Assembly (NCBI RefSeq): GCF_025766255.1
Contig: NW_026516665.1
Location: 248,001-312,000, forward strand
Direction: 5' to 3'
Origin: Zychaea mexicana
Lineage: Eukaryota; Mucoromycota; Mucoromycetes; Mucorales; Lichtheimiaceae
Length of the DNA stretch: 64,000 nucleotides
Positions 37,295 through 49,800 of this stretch are shown piece after piece. The position numbers and the translations under genes are program-made. Within the stretch, counting starts at the first letter, position 1, and every line of letters starts with the position of its first letter. The notes under the pieces are model-generated. The model saw only the letters and a list, made by a program, of their open reading frames with translations, ran no database searches and was not told the origin of the DNA.

Positions 37295-38212
37295 GATTTT
37301 CAGTGGGACGTGCGTGTCGTCGTCAATCCGGTATCGAAGATAAGAGGAGAAAGGGTTCTTTTTTAAATACCATAGCCATTGATTTATCGGAGTTCAATGC
37401 AAGAGCTGCTTATTGAGAGATGACACATGCTCCCTATCACTTAGTAATGTTAACACGATCCGTCGGATTTCCTTCTCAAAATGGTCTGAAACTGCATACA
37501 AGCAGTTTCCATGCTTATCAACCCTTACGTCGCACAACTGGAAGCCATTTATGTGATCATTACTAACATTTGGCATACTTGCTGCTGTCGAGCTGTTGTA
37601 ACTTAATGGTCCCAAATCATTTGATACTACACACTATTTGATGGTTGAATCTTTTTGTGTGTGTTAACTTACGAATCCATGCGTTAACTAGCAAAACAGG
37701 AAAAAAAACTCGAAGAATGAAAACAATCCATTACATTTAGGAACTATCACTTTGCTACATGCTGGTTACTAAGGACTTTTCCTCTAAATAAGTGATGCTT
37801 TGGCACATCCTGTCCGGCTACTACTTAACTAACGCATTGCTGGTGCCACAGAATAAGACAACAGTATATTTTCAGTAAACGAAGAGAAAAAAGCGGTGGC
37901 AAAATCCTACATGGATGCTATTTGTTCAGCTTATATCATTTTAACGACAAAATTCTGCCAGAAACGCTGTTGCAGTGCACGCGCCAGATGGCTTGGTACG
38001 TGCAAGCGATATAGTGTTGGGCAGAGACATGGCGCAAAAGTCTGAAATAGCAATTATTTTCTTGAAGCGGCTTTTACGGAACCTCATTGGCTAAAATCAA
38101 GAGCCACAGAAACCATTGGTTCATAACTTAGAACGGCAAAGTTCTCGTTGTTGCTTACAGTTTTTCATTCTGCTCTCTTTTTCGTTTCGACAACTGACCG
38201 TACAGCACGCCA
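37295..38212. other. intergenic region with a possible OTU-like relic
   Basis: Between divergent genes: WrbA-type (-) and SSXT-like (+). Apart from the fragment listed separately there is no coding signal. Confidence 0.5.
37394..37615 (-). pseudogene. OTU-like protease fragment (relic)
   Basis: A 73-residue minus-strand frame contains DKHGNCLYAVSDHF followed by IRRIVLTLL. This resembles the start of an OTU cysteine-protease domain (DGNCLFRA-S.Q.....H..IR), which eukaryotic transposons and host genes both carry. The conserved Asp before Gly-Asn-Cys is His here. The frame ends soon after and no catalytic His region is present nearby. I read it as a decayed fragment, possibly from a mobile element. 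The similarity is short, so chance cannot be excluded. Confidence 0.3.
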
Positions 38213-38731
38213 ATGAATCAATTTACAGGTTCAAATGTTCAATCTGAAGCGTACATGCAAAACTTTATGAGTCTGCCTCCTGAAATGCAGTCGATGTCAG
38301 CAGCACAACAACAGCTACCTACGCAACATCAACAGCTCATGTCTCAGCAACCTCAGGTAAAGAATAATAAAAAATGGTGTCAAGACCTGATTCTGTTCTT
38401 TCAAAGGAAGGTTACCGTGCTAACTGTTTTTATTGAATTTTTTTATGATTCATCGTATCTTGAATTGACTAGGCTTATGGGCAACAAGGTAAGCGGAAGA
38501 GAAAAAAGAACTGTCATTGCTGTCAGTAGTAGCACTGTGATGAAGCGCGCGCGTTTGAACTCTTTAATCTTACTTGCTTGTACCTACCATATAGCAGCAT
38601 CCACAATGGCACAAATGGCAGGCAACATGCAAAGGCCTATGATGCAACCACAGCAGCAAGCACAACAGTTTCGACCTGCAAATTTTGCGCAGCAACAGGC
38701 ATGGTTTGCTAAACAACAAATGATGCTCCAA

Positions 38732-38766
<35 letters not shown>

Positions 38767-40555
38767 ACAACAACGAAATACGATGGATGAACAGCGGAGA
38801 CAGATGCTTATGATGCAACATCAACAGCAACTTCAAATGCAAAAGTCCATGTCGCCTGGAAGTGTTCCTCCCGGCGTCAGTGGTGCAGCCCCACCAGTCC
38901 AGTCACCAAGTACATCCATGACCCCTACATCAGCGATCAATAATCCAGTAACACCAAGTCCTGCCATAATGGCAAATGGTCGCGACAAGTCGAAATCAAA
39001 CAATGACATTAATGCGAAACGAGTGGAAACGGTACGGTAGGATTAGGCATGAAGGATGAGTACAAAGTGGAACGGATTTACTGACGACATATGTGTCATC
39101 TCTCTTGTTAAAATTTAGATTTTAAGTATGAATCAGGAATTGATCCGTTTATGTGTCTTTCAACAACAAAGCCCTCAAGAGGCTGATATCTCTCCGTAAG
39201 TTCATGGGTCATTCGATCTCATATTTAGATTGTCTATTAGACAAAGCACAAAAGGCACTAATGAAGTCACGGTATCAGATACCAAACACGGCTACAGTCT
39301 AACTTGACTTACCTCGCCACCATGGCGGATATATCCATGATCAAACCGGGGGAGGTTGGTATATTTGGCGTGGGCATGGATGGGAGAGGGAACAGATCTG
39401 TTGATGAGATGGAATGCTCTATGCCAGCTTTTTACTGATCGAAAAGTATGTGATCTTACATAGGAACAAAAAACGCCCACACCTCCCGACTTAAATCCAT
39501 TACCACCGCCCAAATCTGACATTGCCAAAAAGATCCACGCTCTGTTAAACACTGCGCAAATGCTATTTAAGGATGAACAAGATTCAAAGTTAAATAACGG
39601 CAATAATCCTCCCAGCTCACCTTTCTCTCAGAGTCGAAGCGTTCAGCAGTCGCCTGTTCAACAACAGCTGCAGCAAGCTATATCAACGCCACAACAACAA
39701 CAGCAGCATCAGCCGCAACAACGGGCCACCCCTCCATCGCAGCCGCAGACTCCACGGCAACAACCGCAAACGCCACAACAACAACAGGCGCAACTTATGC
39801 GTCAACAACAACAGACGCCTCCGCAACAACAAAACCAACCACCGCAGCAGCAGGCTCATACGCCGCAAACATCTGCTGCGCTACCGCAACAACATCAATC
39901 ACCACAGCTCTCACAGCAACAACAAACGCCACAACAACAGCAACAATTTTTCAACGGTGTTAATATGTCAATGGCGGGTTCGCCTGCTACACGAAACGCC
40001 ATGATGGACCCCCAAACCTTGCTCCAACAGCAGCAGCAAGATCAGATGATGCAACAGCGGTTAAGACAACAGCAACATTTGCAACAACAACGACAGCGAA
40101 TGATGATACCAATGGGCATGGGTGGTGTATCGGGTGCAGATATCATGATGAACAACAGTGGGTACAGCCCTGCTAACTCTGTAGTACCTTCCGGCTCACC
40201 CATGTCTCAATCACTCGATGCACTATCGCCCAGTATGACATCCACGCCCACAAGTATGCCGACCGTCCCTGGCTCGATGAACCCCAGCGACTTGATGATG
40301 AATGCCAGTGCTGCTGGAATGATAAATCCAGCCATGGTCATGAATAACCCTGGACTCAATATGATGGCAGCTGGCATGTACAACGGAAGTGGCGGAGCAG
40401 GAGCTGGCGGTACTGGAGGAGGAGCAGGAGGAGGCGAAGATATGAGCAATTTCCAGAATGTAGTGATGATGATGCAGCGGTTACAGCAGCAACAACAACA
40501 GCAGCAGCAGCAACAAAAAGAGTTCGAAGATGCTTTTGCGAGCCGATCCGGATAA
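38213..40555 (+). CDS. SSXT/SS18-family, glutamine-rich putative transcription coactivator
   Basis: Six exons: 38213-38356, 38473-38488 (16 bases), 38595-39031, 39119-39195, 39279-39354 and 39464-40555; about 613 residues. The core at about residues 190-250 reads KRVETILSMNQELIRLCVFQ and then PYQTRLQSNLTYLATMAD. This matches the SSXT N-terminal pattern (...N..LI......YQ..L..NL.YLA.iAD) of human SS18 and plant GIF proteins, which are partners of SWI/SNF chromatin remodellers. A second conserved-looking block, PPKSDIAKKIHALLNTAQML, follows. The remainder is poly-Gln, Pro and Met-rich with CAA/CAG mixtures. The acceptor of exon 3 could also be three bases later (38598). A Mediator tail subunit was considered because of the Gln content, but the SSXT motif argues otherwise. 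Confidence 0.75.
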
Positions 40556-41377
40556 AAGAAAAGAAAAGGTTACGAAAACACACTCTCTTATGTACATCTT
40601 TGCAAAAGAAAAAAAAAAGACACACACACTTGGCATATTTCCCCTCACCCATCATGCGTGATTCCCACTGTTTATCTCATTCTATGGAATGGATCGTACT
40701 CAATGTATTAAACATAATTAAACATGAAGAGTAGTTACTCGTCTTAATCATATTCAACTCTTTTCCATCCATGATGATGTTACAATTGGGTAGCCTCCAA
40801 AGCCTCATAGACAGATTGTATCCGTCTATCGCAAACTCTGTCTTAAGGGTAACAGCTTTACTTGGAGTAATCCTAGAATATGTGGCAAATAGCCTAATCA
40901 AACGTCTGAAGCTACTCATATCTATGTATACGCAGTCTTGGTGACATCTACGTTGAGTGTTCTGATCGAATCAGAGTAGCGCACGATTCATTTCTTGGTA
41001 TAACCTAAATTGCTACCGACAGACGCATCGGTGAATGTTTGTTTGTATGATGATTAGAAGAAATATACGCAAAGACCGTGCTGGTTCCATTTGCGAGGAC
41101 AAACATTGGAAAAAACATTGCGATATACAGCAACACACTATACGGTGAAACTATCTATAAAGATTTTATAATCGATTGCATACATAGCATTTTATTTTCC
41201 ATGGAGTATATATTATGCTTAGATCCTGTCGTGAGCCGCTCGGCACACTTCATTCATCCCTCCTTTCTTTCTTTCTTTCTTTTTTATCCTATTGCTTTTG
41301 TATTTTTTGATATTTTGCAGTTATATACAGACATATACGAACGTCACTTTCGGAGATAAACATAGCAGTTATATCAC
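40556..41377. other. intergenic region
   Basis: About 820 bases between the SSXT-like gene and the chitin deacetylase gene, both plus strand. It ends in a TTTC-repeat and T-rich leader just before the chitin deacetylase start. No gene seen. Confidence 0.5.
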
Positions 41378-42995
41378 ATGCGTTTCCTTGTAGCTTGGAG
41401 TATCGTTGCTGCCTTGGCAACACTTGATGCTACTACTGTTCTTGCTGAAGACAAAAAACTTCTTCCACAAACATCTCCAGCATGGCTTGCCAATATTCCG
41501 ACACCTACTGGCAATGCTGTGATCACCCAGTATCCCAAAGACGACACAATCAAAGCCCAGCCTCTCCCTGGACCCTACAAAATCGACTTGAACAAATATC
41601 CCAAGCAGCTACAGATGCCGCCAACCGATTCGCCTGAAGTACAGGACGTGATCAAGCAGCTCGACTGGTCTAAGATCCCCAAAGCCCAACAGCGCGTTAT
41701 TAAGACGTGGGCCGTCGATACATCTGGCTATCCCAAGACAGATCCTGATTGCTGGTGGTCGGCGAGTACTTGCAAGCGGCCCAAGCTCTCGTATTTGCCT
41801 GACGATATATACACTTGTCCACAAGCTGGTCATTGGGGCTTGAATTACGATGATGGCCCCCTCAAAGTTTATAGTTTCGATCAGTCGGAAAAGGCATGGG
41901 AAGAGCCTCGTTTTTATAACTTTCTGATAGAGCACAGCAAGCAAAAAGCAACTATGTTCTGTAAGTTAATACCATGGTACTACATCAAGTGCATAGATAA
42001 TAAGATTGCATATAAAGTAATGGCTAATATATTCTCCAACACATTAGTCATTGGATCCAATGTGGTGGCATTTCCTGAAGCTGCACAACGTGCATTAAAC
42101 GACGGTCATACTATTTGCGCTCATACCTGGTCACACAAGCAAATGACATCGCTTTCAAACGAGCAGATCGTCGCCGAGTTATATTGGACACACAGAGCTA
42201 TCAAAGAGGTGTTGGGAGTCACACCCAAATGCTGGAGACCTCCGTATGGTGATGTGGACGATCGAGTGCGAGCCATTGCCTGGCAGATGGGTATGCGTAC
42301 TGTTATATGGGACCAAGACTCGAATGATTGGAATTTGGTAAATTTTTCTTGCGTGTTTGTGTGGTACGGAAGCAAATCCGGCGATCGAAGACAGCAACTG
42401 ACAGCTTTTTACGCACCTTTAATTACTAATCAACATGAGCTGCAATAGTATGGTACTCCTGCTCGCGGCTCTGTTTCGCCACAGGAAATTGATGGTCATT
42501 TTACTGATTGGATTGCGAAGCGTGTCAACAACATGGACAATGAACACGGCCATATTACACTGGTAACTAGAAAACTTTGTTTATTCTTGGCAAACAAGTC
42601 GCGACTAACAAGGAAAAATTCGCCATACAATGATATACAAACTCGTGTAGCAACATGAAAACAGCAACTCGACCATATCAATGGCTGAACGATGGCTACC
42701 TAAACTTCAACAAGCCTTTGAGGTGATGCCCATCCACAAGTGTATCAACGACCCATATCCCTACTGGGAAAAGTCTTGGGCTTATCCAACGTTGGAAAAC
42801 GCTAACCCCCCTCTTAACCAAGTGGATCCGTCTTCGCCACAAACACCTAAAACTACATCTGACGCACCCAGTGGTCGACATGCAGGTGGCTCGTCTACTA
42901 TCACCCAGTCATTTGCCGGAAGTGTTATCAGGAGCCATGCATTAGGCTTGACAGCATATGTTTGCGCGTTGGGAGTACTTGTCCTAGCCTTATGA
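41378..42995 (+). CDS. chitin deacetylase (NodB/CE4), secreted and probably GPI-anchored
   Basis: Removes acetyl groups from chitin to make chitosan, a main wall polymer in zygomycete fungi. Four exons: 41378-41960, 42048-42337, 42449-42562 and 42651-42995; 443 residues. A signal peptide (RFLVAWSIVAALATLDATTVLA) opens the protein. The CE4 motifs follow in order: NYDDGP (about 155-160), the metal-binding HTWSH (about 219), RPPYGD (about 258), DQDSNDW and LQHENS. Motif 1 normally reads TFDDGP, so the first two positions differ while both Asp are kept. The C-terminus has a Ser/Thr-rich linker and a terminal hydrophobic segment (HALGLTAYVCALGVLVLAL) with no charged tail, which fits GPI attachment. 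The N-terminal extension before the catalytic domain is typical of fungal family members. Confidence 0.95.
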
Positions 42996-43459
42996 AACTC
43001 TTTCCAAAATGACCTTAGATTATTCCAACTCTTTCTTTCTTTCTGTAAAATGAGAAACAGTAGAAGATCAACTGCGAATAAAAATAATCATTAAAAGTCA
43101 ACTAGGCTGATGGTTCTATGCCGCATGATCAGAGTACTTGATGCATCTATGTAGCTAAGAATGATAAGCAGCGGCAGGAAAAAAATCCTGTGGTGCATGT
43201 ACTATATATTGCATATGTATTTACTGTTTTTAAGTTGATATCTATCAAGATAATATTGAAAGAAGTCATCGCTTGGGGTATGGCATTATTCGTCCACGAA
43301 AAGTGATCGCAAGCAGCGGCCTGAACTCCCGGTGCCAAGCTGTGTGAAGCTGGCTCAGCAGGCGGAGTTCAGACACGAGAACTTCCTGTGCACTACGTAC
43401 CAATACAGAGCAACCCTTTTCTATTCTGCATATTGCAAGTCCAATAATAATCGAACATC
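42996..43459. other. intergenic spacer
   Basis: Between two plus-strand genes; presumably the leader of the BAR-protein gene. Nothing distinct. Confidence 0.5.
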
Positions 43460-44756
43460 ATGAGTTTTCTGTTAGTATTAACACAATAAAATGCGTTAAG
43501 AGAATTCCTTGCTAACATTAGCTCTTAAAGATCTGGTTTTAAAAAGGGCCTGAATAGGGCTGGTACCACGGTATGTTTAATAGCAGAATTTCGTAGAAAT
43601 AAAACAGTTACCAAAGGAAGGGCGGTTAATAAAAAAAAGACAGATACTAATGGAAGACTTCCCTCATGCCAACAACTGTAGATAATGCAACGAACTGGTG
43701 CAACCGATCGAACAACAGACACTGAATTCGACGAAGAATACGAACGTTTCAAAATGTAAAAGGAGAATGAAGACGATAGATGCATTGTTGTTCGCCAATT
43801 CGACAACTAACCTGTTCTTATGGATGCATACTAAATATCGTTCTAGCTTAGAGAAAAAGTCTGATAAACTGACAAAGCAAGCAAAAGGATACATTGATTC
43901 TTTAAGAGGTAACAAGGAAAGGAAGAGGGACAATTGCAATTTATGCGATATTGTGTATAACTATTTCTAGAACATATTGTATGCTTTGTGAATTATGTTA
44001 GGTATGACCGCTGCTCAGCTACGAATTTCGCAAACCATTGGCCAATTCTACGACGACACAATTATAATGGGACCCGGCGGCCAAGAGTACAAAAAAGTCA
44101 TCGAACGACTCGACGAGGATGCAAAGACAGATATGGTAAGAAGTAGCTGATCCGTATCTGTGTAAAAAATACCCCTTACACTCGAGTCTGCTTGCTTTCT
44201 CATTCAACAGGATAAGGTGTTCCGAACAACCGTCCTTGAACCACTGGCGCGCTTCTGCTCCTACTTCCCTCAGGTGAATGATGCGGTTAAGCGGCGCCAA
44301 AAGAAACTATTGGACTACGATACGCATCGTTCTAAGGTCCGGAAATTGGTGGATAAGCCTAGCGAAGATCCTTCGCGTTTGCCAAGAGTAAGTTTCGCTT
44401 GTTAGAATCACAGCAGCCGAGAAAGAACAGGATGGAAGAAGGCAGACATTAATTTTATTGTTAAAAACATTCATCGTATCAAGGCGGAACAAGAAGCAAA
44501 CATGGCTAGAGAAATGTACGAGAACCTCAACACAATTCTGATAGAGGATCTGCCCAAGTTTGTCGAGCTCAGAGTTGCTTACTGCGATCCAATTTTCGAG
44601 GCTCTTGTTAAATCCCAACTCCGTTTCTGCCAAAACAGTTATGAACAGTTAGAAGGGCTGCGGAACCACTTTCCTCCCGAAACTGAACATGCCGATAGAC
44701 GCGTGGATGACGTGTTGCAGCAGATGAGAGAGTTGAGCATTTGTGGGAACTTTTAA
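43460..44756 (+). CDS. RVS161: BAR-domain protein of the Rvs161/Hob3 (amphiphysin) group
   Basis: Membrane-curving BAR protein that acts in endocytosis and actin patch function, in yeast as a dimer with Rvs167. Seven exons: 43460-43470 (11 bases), 43531-43570, 43682-43755, 43847-43908, 44002-44135, 44211-44387 and 44484-44756; 256 residues. The start MSFLSGFKKGLNRAGTT, spread over exons 1 and 2, is the N-terminal amphipathic helix of the family and supports the tiny first exon. The BAR helices carry EFDEEYERFK, SDKLTKQAKGYIDSLRG, MTAAQLRISQTIGQFYDD, PQVNDAVKRRQKKLLDYD and YENLNTILIEDLPKFVELR. There is no SH3 domain, as in Rvs161. The last acceptor is CAAG rather than YAG, yet the phase and family alignment are right. 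Confidence 0.93.
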
Positions 44757-46704
44757 TAATAAAAATGTGTCTTGTAAAGCGTGTGTAATGTGGGGGAGAA
44801 TTCTGCATTATCTACTATATACGTGCCCTTTCTTTTCTCTGTAGACTTTTCTTCGCTTTAACACTTTATCATCGTTATATGGCACTCGACACTTACATGG
44901 GTCATCTTACTACATATCCTTTAAGCTGAGGTAACACAATCACCTCACCAGCATATATACTCTTTAGGCACAGTGTTCATCTATCATTATGTATAAGCCG
45001 TTAGTTTCAATCACTGTGTAAAGTGCCATCTATAAGTACGATAAATTTCATGTAGGAAAAGAGCAACGTTAACGTTATTGAGCACGAACAAAGGTGTACC
45101 TAGTAACGTGGTGGTTCAATCAAACTGAGCAGGTTTTTGCTTATATTGCATGATCATTTTAAACAATTTTAAGCAGTGACAGGTCGCTATGGTGATGCTT
45201 AAATGAGATGAAGTCATATCAAAAGGGCTTTACGAATACATACAAAAGCTTCTAGACTTTGGACGATAACTACCAAGATAGTAAAATGTTCACCCGATTT
45301 CCCTTTTATATCTAGGTGCACCGAATTCATGGAGCGCCATAGATTCTTCAGCGAGTTCGGCACGAGGGCAGAGTACTTTGACGTAGATATGCCGATCCGG
45401 GCCGAGAATGCGTAAACAACAAACCGTTCGTTTATAAATACAAACCAGCGTTAGCCTGATACAAAAGCTACTGTAAGTTATGAGGCTCGTTTCACAGGGC
45501 AGTGAAGCATGCATCTTTGTGTTCTTGGCAACAGACGAGCCTTCATTCCTCCCTGTTAGACATTTAAATAAGAATGCTGCATAGCGTTTCATGTACAGCG
45601 AACTGCGAACTTTAGTATGTATATGATAATGAACTTGTCATATGTTTGTCAGACACTAGAGGATATTTCTTGTTCTGGCTGTGTTATGCATAATGACTTC
45701 GTATAAATAATTAAAAAGGAAAGATAATATCTGTTATAGACAATGCTATGTAAAAACTTTATCTTCCGCATTAATCGATAACATACGGAATGGGACGATC
45801 CTTTATTATTTATCCTAGGCCAAAGGTTTGTATCACTAGCCAATCCTACATTGAGCAACCTTGTGTCTTGTTTTCTGTCAAGATAGAAGACCATAGCTGG
45901 ACTTCGGGCATTGCTTGCCAGTGTAACGTAGACCAAACATGTGGCTGACGTGCTGATGCACTATCTGCAGCTGGGTGTTTCTAGAGGAAAAAAAAAGAGC
46001 ACGTTGTCGAGAGAGTATGTTGTAAACGCTAAAACTGATCCCCGATAATCCGTACACGGGCAAGGCGTAGGGTGGGCGAAGACTGGTTCGCCTAAACTGT
46101 TGATGATCCAAAAAGAGATGTAAATGGGTTCCAACAGCCAAAATTAGTAGAAGTGAGAAAACTTTAATTGTCTGCGAAGGTAAACCGGGCCGAGCAATTC
46201 CTTTTAATTTTATTGGTCAGAGCAGCATAAACAAACTCCGTAAAATCCCATTGGCTGTCGAATTCCCTGCTGAATCTGCATGTTTTCTCCTTCCCGGCCG
46301 CCGAGCACCGGGTTCATTCGCCGCAACAAAAAGCAAAATGAAACAATCCGAAAAGCATAGGAGCGTGAAACGTACAGGTTTCTGATAAAGGAGAAGAGAA
46401 TTTGGAAGGGGTAACATCTGGGCGAGTAAAGATAGTGAGAAAAATAGAGATGCCAAACTCGTAAATACAGGATGATATTTAACCGTATCCATTTCGGTCA
46501 GTTATTAATCAGTTGCTATACTGTACGACGACATGGTGACAAAATATACAATCTTTCAACATCGAAAAAGCAGAAAATCCTGGCTCTCGTGTTTGTCCAA
46601 TAGGATTTGGAGGAATCCATGATCCATCCGCAAAGAGATCTTCTGTGGCACAGATTCGACGAAACAAGCGGTTGAACGTGCTAAACACGGGCCGAGGTTG
46701 GGCA
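44757..46704. other. gene-poor region upstream of the first PDR gene
   Basis: About 2 kb with only short frames lacking motifs (for example minus-strand 45290-45592). The right end includes a single TCCGC at 46627-46631, in line with the motif cluster described next. Confidence 0.5.
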
Positions 46705-46733
46705 TCCGCCAGATCACGGCGGAACTCATCCGC
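46705..46733 (+). promoter_or_regulatory. overlapping inverted repeats of TCCGC/GCGGA upstream of PDR copy 1
   Basis: TCCGCC-N7-GGCGGA (46705-46723) is a perfect inverted repeat. The same GCGGA forms a second inverted repeat with TCCGC at 46719-46733 (GCGGA-N5-TCCGC). It lies about 100 bases before the ATG at 46829. Paired CGG/CCG half-sites are typical of Zn(II)2Cys6 regulators, and yeast pleiotropic drug response elements contain TCCGCGGA-like cores. Function here is inference. Confidence 0.5.
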
Positions 46734-46758
46734 TACGTGCGTAGAAATTCTACATAAA

Positions 46759-46765
46759 TATAAAC
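46759..46765 (+). promoter_or_regulatory. TATA-like element of PDR copy 1
   Basis: TATAAAC, 70 bases before the start codon at 46829 and just downstream of the GCGGA/TCCGC cluster. Confidence 0.45.
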
Positions 46766-46828
46766 GTGGCATTTGTAATTCATTTGTTCACAGTCGCTTA
46801 ATATTACATACAACCACTTCTGTTGTTA

Positions 46829-49800
46829 ATGAGTAAAGAGAAAACAGAAGTCTCTCCTCAAAACGACGACCGAGTTTCAGCAGAGACGATCCTCGAGCCC
46901 ATCGGCACTAAAGGCTCCTTCGGCGAACCTGATGCTAACCAGGTCGATGTCGATGGTTATTATCATTTCATAATTTCTCTTTTTTTTATCAGTCTTCTTT
47001 CTCGACGTTTCAATAAAACTCATACCGTTTGTTATATTACTGTTATTTAGCTGCTATTGGTGAATACCGTGAATTAAAGCGTGAATTATCTCGTATTAGC
47101 CGTCAATCTGTCAACGAAAGCAAAATCGAAGCAGGTGCTGCTGCTCAAGAAGAGTTCAACCTCGATGATTTCTTGAGTGGAATGGGCAACGATGCCGAAC
47201 AAGCAGGACATACACCCAAACAATTGGGACTTGTCTGGCGCGACCTTACAGTTAAGGTAAATATATCAACATGCTTTGCTTGTTATCATTACCTTTACTT
47301 GTTTCTCATTGCACGTAACAAAAGGTTTACTAACATGATTGTATAACATCTAGGGTCTTGGTGCTGGCGCTCACGTAGTTCCCACTGTTGCGAATGGTAT
47401 CATCAATGCGCTTCAATTCTGGAAGTATTTCGGTATTGGCGTGAACAAGACCAAGAAGACCATCCTTCGAGGGCTCAATGGTTTCTGTAAAGATGGTGAA
47501 ATGTTACTCGTCCTTGGTCGCCCTGGCGCTGGTTGTACTAGTTTGCTGAAAATTTTGGCCAATGTACGCGGTTCCTACACAGATATCGATGGTGTAGTCA
47601 GCTACGGTGGCATTGACCCGAAAACCTTCGAAAAATACTATCGTGGCCAAGTCATCTATAATGAAGAAGAAGATCAACATTATCCTACGTAAGCATTACC
47701 GCTCATATTTTAAAAGGATCAGGATTTTGAATATGATTATCTTGGCATACTAACTCTATAATTGATTAGCCTTACTGCACGTCAAACCTTGCAGTTTGCT
47801 TTACGCTGTAAGACTCCTGGTGCTCGTCTTCCGGATGAAACCAAGAATGATTTCGTTGAGAAGATCATTTACCTCCTTGGTAACATGCTGGGTCTCACCA
47901 AGCAAATGAACACCATGGTCGGTAACGCTTTCGTCCGTGGTCTTTCTGGTGGTGAACGCAAGCGTCTCTCGATTGCCGAAGTTATGACCACCCAAAGTTC
48001 GATCAACTGCTGGGATTGTTCTACCCGTGGTCTCGATGCTGCATCTGCCCTTGATTATGTTCGTTCCCTTCGTATCATGACCGACGTGTTCAAGAAGACG
48101 ACAGTCGCTACCTTGTACCAGGCATCGAACAACATCTACAGTTTGTTTGATAAGGTCTTGTTGCTCGATGACGGTTACTGTATCTTTTTTGGTCCTATTA
48201 GTGAGGCAAAGCCTTACTTTGAAGGACTCGGATTCCACTGCCCCCCTCGTAAATCGATTCCCGATTTCCTCACTGGTCTTTGCAACCCCTTGGAACGTGA
48301 AATCAAGCCCGGTTTCGAGAACTCAGCCCCACAGTTCGCATCCGAATTTCAAGAGCAATATTACAAGTCTGAAATCCACCAACGCATGATGGCCGAATTG
48401 CAAGCTTACGAACAACGTATCGACCAGGAAAAGCCCGGCGACCGCTTTAAAGAGGCTGTCGCTGAGGAGCACCAGAAACATGCTTCCAACCGTGAACCCT
48501 ACACTTCATCATTCTGGCAACAAGTCAAGGCACTTACCGTCCGTCAATATCATCTTTTGATTAAGGATTACCCTGCTCTTATCTCTCGTTATGGTACTAT
48601 TATCATTCAAGGTCTCATCACTGCATCGTGCTTCTTCAACATTCCGTTGACCGGTATCGGTGCATTCTCTCGTGGTGGTGCCTTATTCTTTGCTTTGCTA
48701 TTCAACGCTTTCATTTCCCAAACTGAATTGGTGAACTTCTTGATGGGTCGACCGGTACTTTCAAAGCAAAAGCACTTTGCCATGTTCCGACCTTCTGCAT
48801 TCTATATTGCTCAAGTAATCCTGGATGTCCCTTACGCCGTCGTTCAAGGTAAATAGCTAATCCTTTTTTTAAGTGTGTACCGACAGACTATTAATAGTTA
48901 CGCAATTTCTGTAATTTTCCTTTCTTTCTAGTCTTACTTTTTGAGATTTGCTCATACTTCATGATGGGTCTTAACCTTGATGCCGGACGATTCTTCACCT
49001 ACTTTATTACCTTGTTCTTCATCAACATGATGATGAATGGCTTGTTCCGATTCTTTGGTGCCATCACAGCAGACTTTTTCCTTGCCAATCAAATTGCTGG
49101 TTTCGTTCTTATCACCGCCGTGACCTACACTGGTTATGTGATTCATTACTACTCCATGCATCCTTGGTTATTCTGGTACGTTTTATTACCTGATTTATCC
49201 TATAAATAATGATAGTGTGTACTCATATAAAATCATATCTTTTACAGGGTTTACTGGATAAATCCTCTCGCATATGGTTACAAGGCTCTCTTGATCAACG
49301 AAATGCAGGGCCAAATTTACTCTTGCGATGGTATCGGCAACGCTGTACCTTATGGTCCTGGCTACGACGACTGGACTCATATGGTGTGCACCATGAAGGG
49401 TGGCACTCCTGGTCAAAACTTTGTCCGTGGTGATGACTACTTGCGCACTGCTTTGAACTATGAACCCAACCACTTATGGGCTCCTGACTTTGTCGCTGTC
49501 GTTGGATTTTTCCTGCTGTTTACTTTTGCCACTGCTACTTGCATGGATTACATCAATGCTGACAAAGGTGGCGCTCTTACTAAATTATACTTGCCCGGTA
49601 AAGCTCCTAAACCTCGTACTGACGAAGAAGAAGACGAAAGACGACACAGACAAGCAGAAATTACCAACAACATGGAAAGCATCTCCACCGGTACAACATT
49701 CTCATGGCAACACGTTCACTACGAGGTTCCTTTCAAGGGTGGACCATTGCATTTGCTAAACGATATTTCCGGTATCGTCAAGCCTGGTCATTTAACTGCT

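Noticed and set aside
45290..45592. 100-residue minus-strand frame
   Set aside because: Open by length only; composition and lack of motifs fit chance in AT-rich spacer.
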